In this document: positions 57,249-64,000 of the stretch, piece after piece
How the letters are laid out: the number at the start of each line of letters is the position of its first letter
Numbering within the stretch: the stretch's first letter is position 1
Assembly: GCF_003952025.1 (NCBI RefSeq)
Contig: NZ_QXGI01000001.1
Coordinates: 434,001-498,000 of the forward strand
Origin: Bifidobacterium castoris
Lineage (GTDB): Bacteria > Actinomycetota > Actinomycetes > Actinomycetales > Bifidobacteriaceae
DNA length: 64,000 bases
Reading direction: 5' to 3'
Translations under genes and position numbers: made by a program
The notes under the pieces: model-generated
Told to the model about the DNA's origin: nothing
Database searches by the model: none
Seen by the model: the letters and a program-made list of their open reading frames with translations, nothing else

Positions 57249-58442
57249 TCACTCCTCGGTCTCATATGGTTCGACACGCACCGGCAACGCACGCTTGATA
57301 TACGCATCCATACCGGGGACGGTGAACGCCACCTGACCCCGGCGCGGCGCATAGATCAATCCCAATTCGATGAGTTGGTTGCGCACGTTCGTCAACGAGG
57401 AGTTCGGCCGTCCAAGACGCCGGGCCACATCGGCGGTGTCCACCGCCTCGGTGCCAGCGGCGGCCATGGCCGCCATGTAATCGCGCCCCAATTCGCTTGC
57501 ACGCTGCCAGCGGGAGACATAGAGACCGTGGTCCAAGGTACGCCACGCTTCCGGCAGGCCGCGTTCGACGGCGTCGATCGACATCGGGCTTGCATCCGCG
57601 GCGTCCCACGTGGCCGCACCATACGCCTGGATGAAATACGGGTATCCCATGCTGCGCTCCACCAGTTCGGACAACGCCGCATCATCGAACGACCTGCCCG
57701 CCTCCTGCGCCGGGTTCCGGAAGCCCAGGGCGCTCGCCTCCTCGGAGAGCGCTTCGAGCCGATGGTACGAGAACAGGCGTTCCGCATAGGAGCGCAGCCT
57801 CGTGAGCACCCCCGGAAGATTAGGCAATCCGGCGCCCACGATGAAGAACGGAAGGTCCTGCTGCCCCATGCGATGCTGGATGCCGATGAGCGTGCCAAGC
57901 ACCTCATCGGACATCTCCTGCAATTCATCGACGAACATAAACAAGCCGCTCTTGCATTCCTTGAGCTGTTGCGACAGCTCCTCGACGAGCAGCTCCAAAC
58001 GGTACGCGTCGGTCCGCACCTGTCCGTCCTGGGATTGCGTCCCCACCGTCGCTTTGATGATGCCGAAATCGAACGACAGATCCTTCACATATGAGAACGC
58101 GTTCTTCAACGCCTCGCGCAACGCGCGGTCGCGCATGCGCTGCGTGGCCATCATCAATTCATGGAAGACGGCATCGTATTCCTTGCGCGCGTCACCGTTC
58201 GCCTCGCATTGCACAACCATCATGCCATGCGAGCGCGCCTGCTTCGCGAACTGCAGCAGCAGCACCGTCTTGCCCATGCCCCGCAGACCGCTGTAGATCA
58301 CGCCCCGATCGACGAATCCCAGCTCGGTACGCACGAGCAGCTGCTCCATGCGCTCCATGTCGGCGTCGCGTCCGACAAGATCACGCGGCAGCTTGCCCGA
58401 TCCCGGCCGGAACGGATTCAATGCCTTCGTGGAAACATCCAT
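57249..58442 (-). CDS. orphan AAA ATPase with C-terminal winged helix
   Basis: This 397-residue protein has a P-loop SGLRGMGKT (residues 51-59) and a Walker B LFMFVDELQEM (about 170), followed by sensor-like GAGLPNLPG. The layout and VGRDADMERMEQLL near the start match the AAA_16/ORC-like regulatory ATPases. The end (ADVARRLGRPNSSLTNVRNQLIELGL) looks like a winged helix-turn-helix. ATG 58442 follows GAGGAGG. No partner gene is adjacent. Relatives occur in bifidobacteria as single genes; no function is known to me. Confidence 0.75.
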   Translation of the reverse strand: MDVSTKALNPFRPGSGKLPRDLVGRDADMERMEQLLVRTELGFVDRGVIYSGLRGMGKTVLLLQFAKQARSHGMMVVQCEANGDARKEYDAVFHELMMATQRMRDRALREALKNAFSYVKDLSFDFGIIKATVGTQSQDGQVRTDAYRLELLVEELSQQLKECKSGLFMFVDELQEMSDEVLGTLIGIQHRMGQQDLPFFIVGAGLPNLPGVLTRLRSYAERLFSYHRLEALSEEASALGFRNPAQEAGRSFDDAALSELVERSMGYPYFIQAYGAATWDAADASPMSIDAVERGLPEAWRTLDHGLYVSRWQRASELGRDYMAAMAAAGTEAVDTADVARRLGRPNSSLTNVRNQLIELGLIYAPRRGQVAFTVPGMDAYIKRALPVRVEPYETEE

Positions 58443-58472
58443 GCAGCCTCCTCTCACACAGCACACCAGTCG

Positions 58473-58494
58473 TATATCATTTCATTACGATATA
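58473..58494. promoter_or_regulatory. AT-rich inverted repeat upstream of the AAA ATPase
   Basis: TATATC (58473-58478) and GATATA (58489-58494) face each other across 10 bases in a strikingly AT-rich stretch (about 58470-58530) that must hold the ATPase promoter. It may be an operator. Confidence 0.4.
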
Positions 58495-58590
58495 TCACCT
58501 TGTATTCAATCATATTAACCTGTATGCATGCATATCGCACTAGGTGAAGGTGCTCCAGCCGTCATGCATCGACGGCGCATCCACGTCACC

Positions 58591-58989
58591 TCACAGCCGC
58601 AGCGGATACCTGCGAACGAGGACGCCTTTCATATTCTCTGTCGCATTGTGCATGTCGAAGATGAGCCGCTTCTCCTCTTCGCTGCAATCAATCAGGATCT
58701 TGATCTCCGAATCTCTTTTCACCAGATCCGCCCCACAGATGATCGCATCGATGCCGCACGACGCCGTCCCCACCCACACGTCGACCCCGTCTCCATCCAT
58801 CGACTCCGTATCGCGCAGATATCCATAATCAACCGGATAGACGGAGTCGGGGTACCGCGGGTGGCCTGTCCCCTTGGGCCTGTCGATCACTATCGTCGAC
58901 GTGGAGGCCAATTCATCCAGAATCCTCCAGTACCCATCATCCCCCATGGGATCGGCGTCTCGTCCCTCCCTTCCCCCGATCACCCTCAT
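58591..58989 (-). CDS. small inorganic pyrophosphatase-like protein
   Basis: This 132-residue protein carries the core of family I soluble pyrophosphatase: DRPKGTGHPRYPD, then YPVDYGYLRDTESMDGDGVDVWV, comparable to the YPxxYGFIPxTxxxDGDPLDV metal site. It is shorter than typical pyrophosphatases (about 170 residues) and lacks an obvious C-terminal helix pair. ATG 58989 has GAGGAGGGG 9 bases upstream; another ATG at 58947 is possible. Whether it hydrolyses pyrophosphate or another diphosphate is unknown. Confidence 0.72.
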   Translation of the reverse strand: MRVIGGREGRDADPMGDDGYWRILDELASTSTIVIDRPKGTGHPRYPDSVYPVDYGYLRDTESMDGDGVDVWVGTASCGIDAIICGADLVKRDSEIKILIDCSEEEKRLIFDMHNATENMKGVLVRRYPLRL

Positions 58990-59311
58990 CTTCCGTTTCC
59001 CCTCCTCGTGTCATGCAGAGAGTCCGCATATGCATGACGAAACCATTCGACGGCCGGCGCCCCGACAGGGCGAGCCCGTTCACAATGATGCCCGATATGT
59101 CACGCAACGGCAACATGATGGACGCCCCGGGCATGCTCCCGCCCGCCCCCATTCGAGACCGCGCGGTGGGCGATGTTCAGTTTGCGCACCAACTACAGCC
59201 GAGTCAGATCCCTCGTCTCGCGGCGACCGACAAGGATCACGTTTTGTTCTAGACGAACTAACACAATACTCGTTTCTTTGTTATAGTCAAGATATAACAA
59301 AAGGAGACGAG
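58990..59311. other. intergenic region holding the GntR operon control region
   Basis: Other than the operator at 59278-59300 and the AAAGGAG ribosome site before 59312, I see a second, imperfect palindrome TTGTTC-TAGAC-GAAC at 59244-59258. No gene is credible here. Confidence 0.4.
59278..59300. promoter_or_regulatory. GntR/YtrA-type operator
   Basis: TTGTTATA (59278-59285), 7 bases, TATAACAA (59293-59300): a perfect 8-base inverted repeat that ends just before the ribosome site of the gntR gene. It overlaps the probable -10 (TATAGT, 59282-59287). It is a strong autorepression candidate. Confidence 0.65.
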
Positions 59312-59737
59312 ATGCTGCTCACCATCGACAAGACCTCGCACGAACCCCTGTACCAGCAGATCTACCGACAGATCGTCGCAGGCATCGCCACACGCGCGTT
59401 GCACCCCGCGGACCCATTGCCCACAGTGCGCGCACTGGCCGGCGACCTCGGCATCAACATGCACACCGTGCACAAGGCCTACACGCTGCTCAAGGACGAC
59501 GGGTACATCACGATGAGGGGCCGCGCCGGCGCAGCGGTCGCCGAACCCGACCCGGGCAACGACGCCGAACAGGACGCCCCCGCACGGCGCATGCTGGAGG
59601 AACTGCATGCGCTCGCGCTCGCCTACCGCGCCCGAGGCCGCTCGATGAGCGAGTTCCTCGACGACGCCGCCTCGCAGGCGGCCCAGGCCTACGCCTCCAC
59701 GACCGGACCCACAACACGACTAGCAAAGGCACAATGA
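59312..59737 (+). CDS. GntR family regulator, YtrA type
   Basis: This 141-residue regulator has the short YtrA form of GntR: a winged helix at residues 8-75 (PLYQQIYRQIVAGIATRALHP, then PLPTVRALAGDLGINMHTVHKAYTLL in parts) and a small helical C-terminus for dimerisation. ATG 59312 follows AAAGGAGACGAG. The downstream membrane gene starts one base after the stop (TGACATG), so the two form an operon. Binding to the palindrome upstream is inferred. Confidence 0.92.
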   Translation: MLLTIDKTSHEPLYQQIYRQIVAGIATRALHPADPLPTVRALAGDLGINMHTVHKAYTLLKDDGYITMRGRAGAAVAEPDPGNDAEQDAPARRMLEELHALALAYRARGRSMSEFLDDAASQAAQAYASTTGPTTRLAKAQ

Positions 59738-59738
59738 C

Positions 59739-60878
59739 ATGCAGACCTCAACCACCACCCTTCTGCTCATCCTGAGCGCGTTCATCCCGGTATTCGGCGT
59801 CATATTGGCGATCACACCGTATCTGATGCCGTCCGGCGAATGCTTCGCCGTCACGATCCCCTCGGCGCGGTCGCACGACCGCACACTCGTCGGATACCGG
59901 CGCATGTATTGCGGCATCATGGTCGCGTGCACCACCGCCGTGACCGCCGCATGCATGGTCGCGGCGCGCCTCAACCCGGATCACGCCTTCCTGCCGTGCT
60001 TCATCATCGGCCTGCCTGCACTCTTCATCCTCGGGTACGCGCTCATGCTCGTATTCCGTGTCAAGGTGCAGCACGTCAAACAGGAACGCGGCTGGCATGC
60101 GGAGCAGCGCCGCGCAGTGGCGATCATCGGTTCGGACGGCAATGTTCCTCACCCCATCTCGATGTGGTGGAACCTGCTGTACGTCCCGGTCTTCGCATTG
60201 ACGCTCGCCATCGGATACGCCGGATACGACCGCATGCCGGAGCGCATCCCGCTGCAGGTGAACCTCAGCGGGCAGGTGACGCGCTCGATGGCGAAGTCGC
60301 CGATGGCCATCTGGCTTCCGGTCCTGATGTTCGGCCTGATCTCGCTGGCGCTCGTGTGCTCGCAATACGTCATCGCGCACTCCAAGAAAGGCATCGACCC
60401 TAACGATCCGCGGCGCAGCGCCCTCGCCTATGGGCTGTATGCCCGGGCATGGAGCGTCTTCACGCTGATAACGGGGCTCATCGTGTGCATGCTCGCCCCG
60501 GTCATGGAACTTACCTTCACCGGAGTCATCGCTTCACGGCAGGCGATGATCATCGTGCTCAATGTGCTGATCATCGCCATCGGCGGCAGCGCGACCCTCA
60601 GCGTCATGCTCGGACAGAACGGCCGCAGGATCCCGCTCGGAACGCACGACGGCGCAGGCATGCCGTACGACGACGGCGCAGGCATGCCGTACGACGACGA
60701 CGCGCATTGGAAACTGGGGGTGTTCTACATCGACCATGACGACGCGAGCGTTTTCGTCCCCAGGCGCTTCGGCGTCGGATGGACCGTCAACCTCGGCCGT
60801 CCCGCCACATGGATCATGCTCGCGATCCTCACCGCGCTCATCGTCGGCGCCCTCGCCGCCGTCATGATGCTCGCGTGA
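59739..60878 (+). CDS. DUF1648/DUF5808 multi-helix membrane protein
   Basis: This 379-residue membrane protein has about eight helices. The DUF1648 motif is visible at about residues 160-190 (YDRMPERIPLQVNLSGQVT), as in SdpI-like immunity/regulator proteins. The C-terminus (KLGVFYIDHDDASVFVPRRF) fits DUF5808. The substrate is unknown. It forms an operon with the YtrA-type regulator, a common arrangement in Firmicutes and bifidobacteria. Residues about 304-319 contain a tandem repeat DGAGMPYD x2. Confidence 0.82.
   Translation: MQTSTTTLLLILSAFIPVFGVILAITPYLMPSGECFAVTIPSARSHDRTLVGYRRMYCGIMVACTTAVTAACMVAARLNPDHAFLPCFIIGLPALFILGYALMLVFRVKVQHVKQERGWHAEQRRAVAIIGSDGNVPHPISMWWNLLYVPVFALTLAIGYAGYDRMPERIPLQVNLSGQVTRSMAKSPMAIWLPVLMFGLISLALVCSQYVIAHSKKGIDPNDPRRSALAYGLYARAWSVFTLITGLIVCMLAPVMELTFTGVIASRQAMIIVLNVLIIAIGGSATLSVMLGQNGRRIPLGTHDGAGMPYDDGAGMPYDDDAHWKLGVFYIDHDDASVFVPRRFGVGWTVNLGRPATWIMLAILTALIVGALAAVMMLA
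60648..60695 (+). repeat. 24-base tandem duplication in the DUF1648 gene
   Basis: The unit 60648-60671 is repeated exactly in 60672-60695 and encodes DGAGMPYD twice, in a cytoplasmic or external loop. It keeps the frame and is a likely variable-number locus. Confidence 0.9.
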
Positions 60879-61197
60879 GCCGGATGCGACCCTGCCGCAC
60901 CATGACCCAATGGACGTGCATGGCGACGACGCCATGATGGATGGACCCCTCCATCTTGCACTTCGCCCGAACGAGAAGCCGGGGATCGCACCGCTGCTGT
61001 TCGGATCGTCGGATTCGGGGCTACGGCAGGGCGGCTGACCGCCGGAGCACGACCATCGCCTTCACCTCAGGCTATGACGACGCATCTCTTATCCCTTCCA
61101 CCTGCGCGGCCCGCGGATCCGACGACCGCGCTCGCCGCGGTGCGCGCTCACCGCCTGCATGAAGCCGTCGACGAGCGGCCGACGCGGACGCGGCCGA
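60879..61197. other. gene-free intergenic region between convergent genes
   Basis: I see no credible gene. A weak hairpin (GATGGA-N8-TCCATC near 60936-60955) may be the DUF1648 terminator. Nothing else is recognised. Confidence 0.35.
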
Positions 61198-61779
61198 TCA
61201 GACCCGCGCCTCTAATCGCCCATATCGCGCGCGCACCGTGGCGAGCGCCGCCTCGCATTCGTCACGTGAGCGCAATACATGCACCCGCACGCCGCGCCCG
61301 GCCGCATCGTCGAGCATGCGGACGATTCGCGGGCGCAGAACCCTGGGGAAGTCGACGATGCACCTCCTGAACCCCTCGTCGAACTCATGCTCCGTCCATG
61401 GCATGTCCTCGCGACGCCCGCCGATGCGCGCCTCGACGCCGGCGAGACACGTCTCGGTCGGCATATAGAGGAAGAACACGGTGTCGCAGCGGGCTAGGCG
61501 CCGTTCCAGCGTCCTCGCATAGTTGCCGTCGACGATCCACGAGTCGTCCTCGAGGATACGCCCCAGCCTCATGTCGAATTCGTCACGGGTGACCGTCGTC
61601 ATGTCCGGCTTGTGCCACAGCATGTCCAGATAGTGCAGCGACAAGCCGGTCGCATCGCACAGCCGGCGCGCGAAGGTGCTTTTGCCCGATCCCGGGCAGC
61701 CGACGACCAATACGCGCCTCATCGGCCAAGCCGACGGCACGCCCGGCGTGTCCGCATGCCCCGCCTCCCCCGCCGTCAC
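61198..61779 (-). CDS. P-loop kinase/topology-modulator-like protein
   Basis: This 193-residue protein has a P-loop VVGCPGSGKSTFARRL (near residue 26 from the GTG start), then LHYLDMLWHKPDMTTV, a pattern seen in FlaR/DNA topology-modulation-like AAA kinases. WIVDGNYARTL and a lid region are also present. The start is a GTG at 61779 that overlaps the previous stop as GTGA and follows GGAGGAGCC; an ATG at 61722 would give 174 residues starting directly at the P-loop. The substrate is unknown. Confidence 0.78.
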   Translation of the reverse strand: MTAGEAGHADTPGVPSAWPMRRVLVVGCPGSGKSTFARRLCDATGLSLHYLDMLWHKPDMTTVTRDEFDMRLGRILEDDSWIVDGNYARTLERRLARCDTVFFLYMPTETCLAGVEARIGGRREDMPWTEHEFDEGFRRCIVDFPRVLRPRIVRMLDDAAGRGVRVHVLRSRDECEAALATVRARYGRLEARV

Positions 61780-62321
61780 GGCTCCTCCGTCCCGAGGTCC
61801 GCGGCGAAGTCGAGATTGACGTCGACGTCGTAGTCGGCGTCGACGAGCAGGACGTCGACGCCGTGCGCGCGGGCCTGCGCGAGCGTGCGCGCGTTGTCGT
61901 CGATGACGCGCTCCATCGTGCAAGACGAGTCGTCGATACGCCGCTCGATGACGTTCGCGTAGCGCAGGACGTCGTCGAAATGCGCGCGGATGTAGCGTTC
62001 GCTCAGCACGATGCAGCGGCAGCGTATGTGCGCAAGGTAACGCGGCTCGAAATCGCGCGCCCAGTCGAACGGGATATAGCAGCCTTCGACGATGAGATGC
62101 TGCCCGTTCTCGATGGCGGTCTTGACCATCTCGCGCACGATCGGCCACAGGTAGTCGGTGAGCGCGGCGTCGTCCTCGGGCGTCAGCGGCGTACGGCCGG
62201 CGCGGATCAGACCCATCTTCAGATGGTCGATCGACAGGTACGGGTAGCCGTGGCGTTCGAGCAGCCGCTGCGCGAGCGCCGTCTTGCCGGCATGCGACGC
62301 GCCGGCGATCAGGATGATCAT
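61776..62321 (-). CDS. P-loop kinase-like ATPase
   Basis: This 181-residue protein starts MIILIAGASHAGKTALAQRLL (Walker A GASHAGKT) and continues YLSIDHLKMGLIRAG, LIVEGCYIPFDWARDF and CTMERVIDDNARTLAQA. It resembles small kinases related to 2-phosphoglycerate kinase or AAA_33 members. The ATG at 62321 follows AAAGG; a GTG at 62330 touches it. It is translationally coupled to the kinase downstream (GTGA overlap). Confidence 0.75.
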   Translation of the reverse strand: MIILIAGASHAGKTALAQRLLERHGYPYLSIDHLKMGLIRAGRTPLTPEDDAALTDYLWPIVREMVKTAIENGQHLIVEGCYIPFDWARDFEPRYLAHIRCRCIVLSERYIRAHFDDVLRYANVIERRIDDSSCTMERVIDDNARTLAQARAHGVDVLLVDADYDVDVNLDFAADLGTEEP

Positions 62322-62366
62322 CGGGGGCACCTTTCACAGGTCATGGGAGGAGACGAGAGGACGACA

Positions 62367-62411
62367 ACGGGCGGCATCCGCCGAATCCGAGACTCGACGG
62401 GCGCCGCCCGT
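62367..62411 (-). terminator. hairpin after guaA
   Basis: ACGGGCGGC (62367-62375) pairs with GCCGCCCGT (62403-62411). It lies downstream of guaA on the minus strand and upstream of the kinase pair. Confidence 0.55.
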
Positions 62412-62454
62412 AAGGAAGGACGTCACGGAAGCGACGACCGCACAATCGGCGGCC

Positions 62455-64000
62455 TCACTCCCATTCGATCGTCGCCGGCGGCTTCGATGTGCAGTCGAGC
62501 ACGACGCGGTTGATCTGGCGGCATTCGTTCGTGATACGCGTCGAGATCGTCGCGAGCACGTCGTACGGCACGCGCGACCAGTCGGCGGTCATCGCGTCCT
62601 CGGAGCTGACCGGGCGCAGCACGATCGGCGAGCCGTAGGTGCGCTCATCGCCCTGCACGCCCACGGAATGCACGTCGGCGAGCAGCACGACCGGGCACTG
62701 CCAGATGTCGCGGTCGAGGCCGGCCTTCGACAGCTCCTCGCGCGCGATCGCGTCGGCGTCGCGCAGCACGTCGAGGCGCTCCTTCGTGATCTCGCCGATG
62801 ATGCGGATGCCCAGTCCCGGCCCCGGGAACGGCTGACGCCAGACGATCTCGTCGGGCAGACCGAGCTCGGTGCCGATGGCGCGCACCTCGTCCTTGAACA
62901 GCGAACGCAGCGGCTCGATGAGTTCGAACTTGATGTCGTCGGGCAGTCCGCCGACGTTGTGGTGGGACTTGATGTTCGACGCGCCGTCGCCGCCGCCGGA
63001 CTCGACGACGTCCGGGTAGAGCGTGCCCTGCACGAGGAAGCGTACCTCCTTGCCTTGGGCGCCCGCCTCCTCGATCACCTGACGCTGCGCCTTCTCGAAG
63101 GTGCGGATGAATTTCTCGCCGATGATCTTGCGCTTCGTCTCGGGGTCGGAGACGCCCCTCAACGCATCGAGGAAGTCCTTCGAGGCGTCGACGGCGATGA
63201 GCTTGATGCCGGTCGCGGCGACGAAGTCGTGCTTGACCTGCTCGGCCTCGCCTTTGCGCAGCAGGCCGTGGTCGACGAAGACGCAGGTGAGCTGGTCGCC
63301 GATCGCGCGATGCACGAGCGCGGCGGCCACGGCGGAGTCGACGCCGCCGGACAGGCCGCAGATGACCTGCGCATCGCCGACCTTCCCGCGGATCGCCTCG
63401 ACCTGCTCGTCGATAATGTTCTTCGCGTTCCAGTCGTTCGGGATGCCGGCGCACTTGTGCAGGAAGTTCTCGATGAGGTCCTGGCCGAGCGGCGTGTGGC
63501 AAACCTCGGGGTGCCACTGCACGCCGTAGAGACTGCGGGAGTCGTCCTCCATCGCGGCGACGGGCGCGCCCTCGGTGTGCGCGAGGACCTTGAATCCCTC
63601 CGGAGCCTTGTTCACGGCGACGCCGTGGCTCATCCACGTCGTCTGCAGCGACGGCGAGCCGTCGAGTATGCCACCGGCGTCGTCGACGACGGCCTCGGTC
63701 TTGCCGTATTCGCCGAGCGCGGCCTTGTCCACGTCGCCGCCGAGCTCATGGGCCATCACCTGGAACCCGTAGCAGATGCCGAGCACCGGCACGCCGGCGT
63801 CGAAGACCTTCGGATCGATCGTCGGGGCGCCGGGTTCGTAGACGGATGCGGGGCCGCCGGACAGGATGATCGCCGAGGGCTTCTTGGCGAGCATCTCGTC
63901 GACGGGCATCGAATGCGGGACCAGCTCGGAATACACATTGGCCTCACGTACGCGGCGTGCGATGAGCTGCGCGTACTGGGCGCCGAAATCAACGACGAGG
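62455..64000 (-). CDS. guaA: GMP synthase (glutamine-hydrolysing), N-terminus outside window
   Basis: GuaA converts XMP to GMP. The frame runs off the right edge with [20 protein letters not shown]. The glutaminase domain has the nucleophile Cys in [15 protein letters not shown] and HPEV in [15 protein letters not shown]. The ATP pyrophosphatase loop is [18 protein letters not shown], and the C-terminal dimerisation domain ends in [10 protein letters not shown]. About 515 residues are visible, so only a few N-terminal residues are missing. It acts downstream of Xpt in guanine salvage. Confidence 0.97.
   Translation of the reverse strand, partial: LVVDFGAQYAQLIARRVREANVYSELVPHSMPVDEMLAKKPSAIILSGGPASVYEPGAPTIDPKVFDAGVPVLGICYGFQVMAHELGGDVDKAALGEYGKTEAVVDDAGGILDGSPSLQTTWMSHGVAVNKAPEGFKVLAHTEGAPVAAMEDDSRSLYGVQWHPEVCHTPLGQDLIENFLHKCAGIPNDWNAKNIIDEQVEAIRGKVGDAQVICGLSGGVDSAVAAALVHRAIGDQLTCVFVDHGLLRKGEAEQVKHDFVAATGIKLIAVDASKDFLDALRGVSDPETKRKIIGEKFIRTFEKAQRQVIEEAGAQGKEVRFLVQGTLYPDVVESGGGDGASNIKSHHNVGGLPDDIKFELIEPLRSLFKDEVRAIGTELGLPDEIVWRQPFPGPGLGIRIIGEITKERLDVLRDADAIAREELSKAGLDRDIWQCPVVLLADVHSVGVQGDERTYGSPIVLRPVSSEDAMTADWSRVPYDVLATISTRITNECRQINRVVLDCTSKPPATIEWE

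Overview
The window looks like chromosomal DNA from a GC-rich Bifidobacterium. The evidence is the actinobacterial sufBDCSU order ending in a DUF59 gene, the fused shikimate kinase/3-dehydroquinate synthase, the bifunctional surface amylopullulanase of the ApuB type, the DUF948/DUF6167-alaS-ruvX-mltG-aro block, and long perfect GC hairpins between convergent genes. I cannot assign a species. There are no rRNA genes, no CRISPR array, no prophage and no insertion sequence; one tRNA (Leu, GAG) is present.

Positions 1-23,100 are mostly housekeeping. They hold the end of an alpha/beta hydrolase, the proton-translocating transhydrogenase pntA1-pntA2-pntB, a long-chain acyl-CoA synthetase, a ribosome-maturation cluster read leftwards (rsmE, hit, phoH, ybeY, corC, era), tRNA-Leu with its own promoter and terminator, a SpoU methyltransferase, the Fe-S assembly operon sufB-D-C-S-U-T, an L,D-transpeptidase, pyrG and an XRE/DUF4097 regulator. 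Positions 23,100-32,800 are the accessory surface region: a decayed amylase fragment, a secreted propeller-like protein and the 1759-residue apuB. The last two end in the same unusual [MV]ASTG-type cell-wall sorting tail. apuB contains three sharply bounded low-GC patches and has LacI-type operator sequences upstream.

Positions 32,800-46,800 return to core functions: aroC-aroKB-aroQ, an orphan prepilin peptidase, alaS-ruvX-mltG with two small membrane proteins, a histidine phosphatase, a leaderless four-helix membrane protein, rpsD and the helicase pcrA with an unusually Gly/Ser/Tyr-rich linker. Positions 46,900-52,200 carry a 48-residue secreted peptide gene, an exported coiled-coil protein, the xanthine salvage pair xpt-permease, and a membrane protein of unknown function.

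Positions 52,300-56,900 look like a zone of gene decay. A cytosolic alpha-amylase, a gamma-glutamyl-GABA hydrolase-like gene and an adenosine deaminase each carry one frame-breaking indel, while an alpha/alpha-barrel-like protein between them is intact. Two of the indels lie in homopolymers, so sequencing error is possible there; the third is best explained by a 7-base loss between short repeats. From 56,900 to the right end lie a chorismate mutase, an orphan AAA ATPase, a small pyrophosphatase-like protein, a GntR/YtrA regulator with a perfect operator palindrome that drives a DUF1648 membrane protein, two overlapping P-loop kinases, and guaA cut by the window edge. I see no multi-gene system here that is clearly new. 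The best leads are the tiny exported peptide, the shared noncanonical sorting tails, the mosaic apuB and the clustered gene decay.
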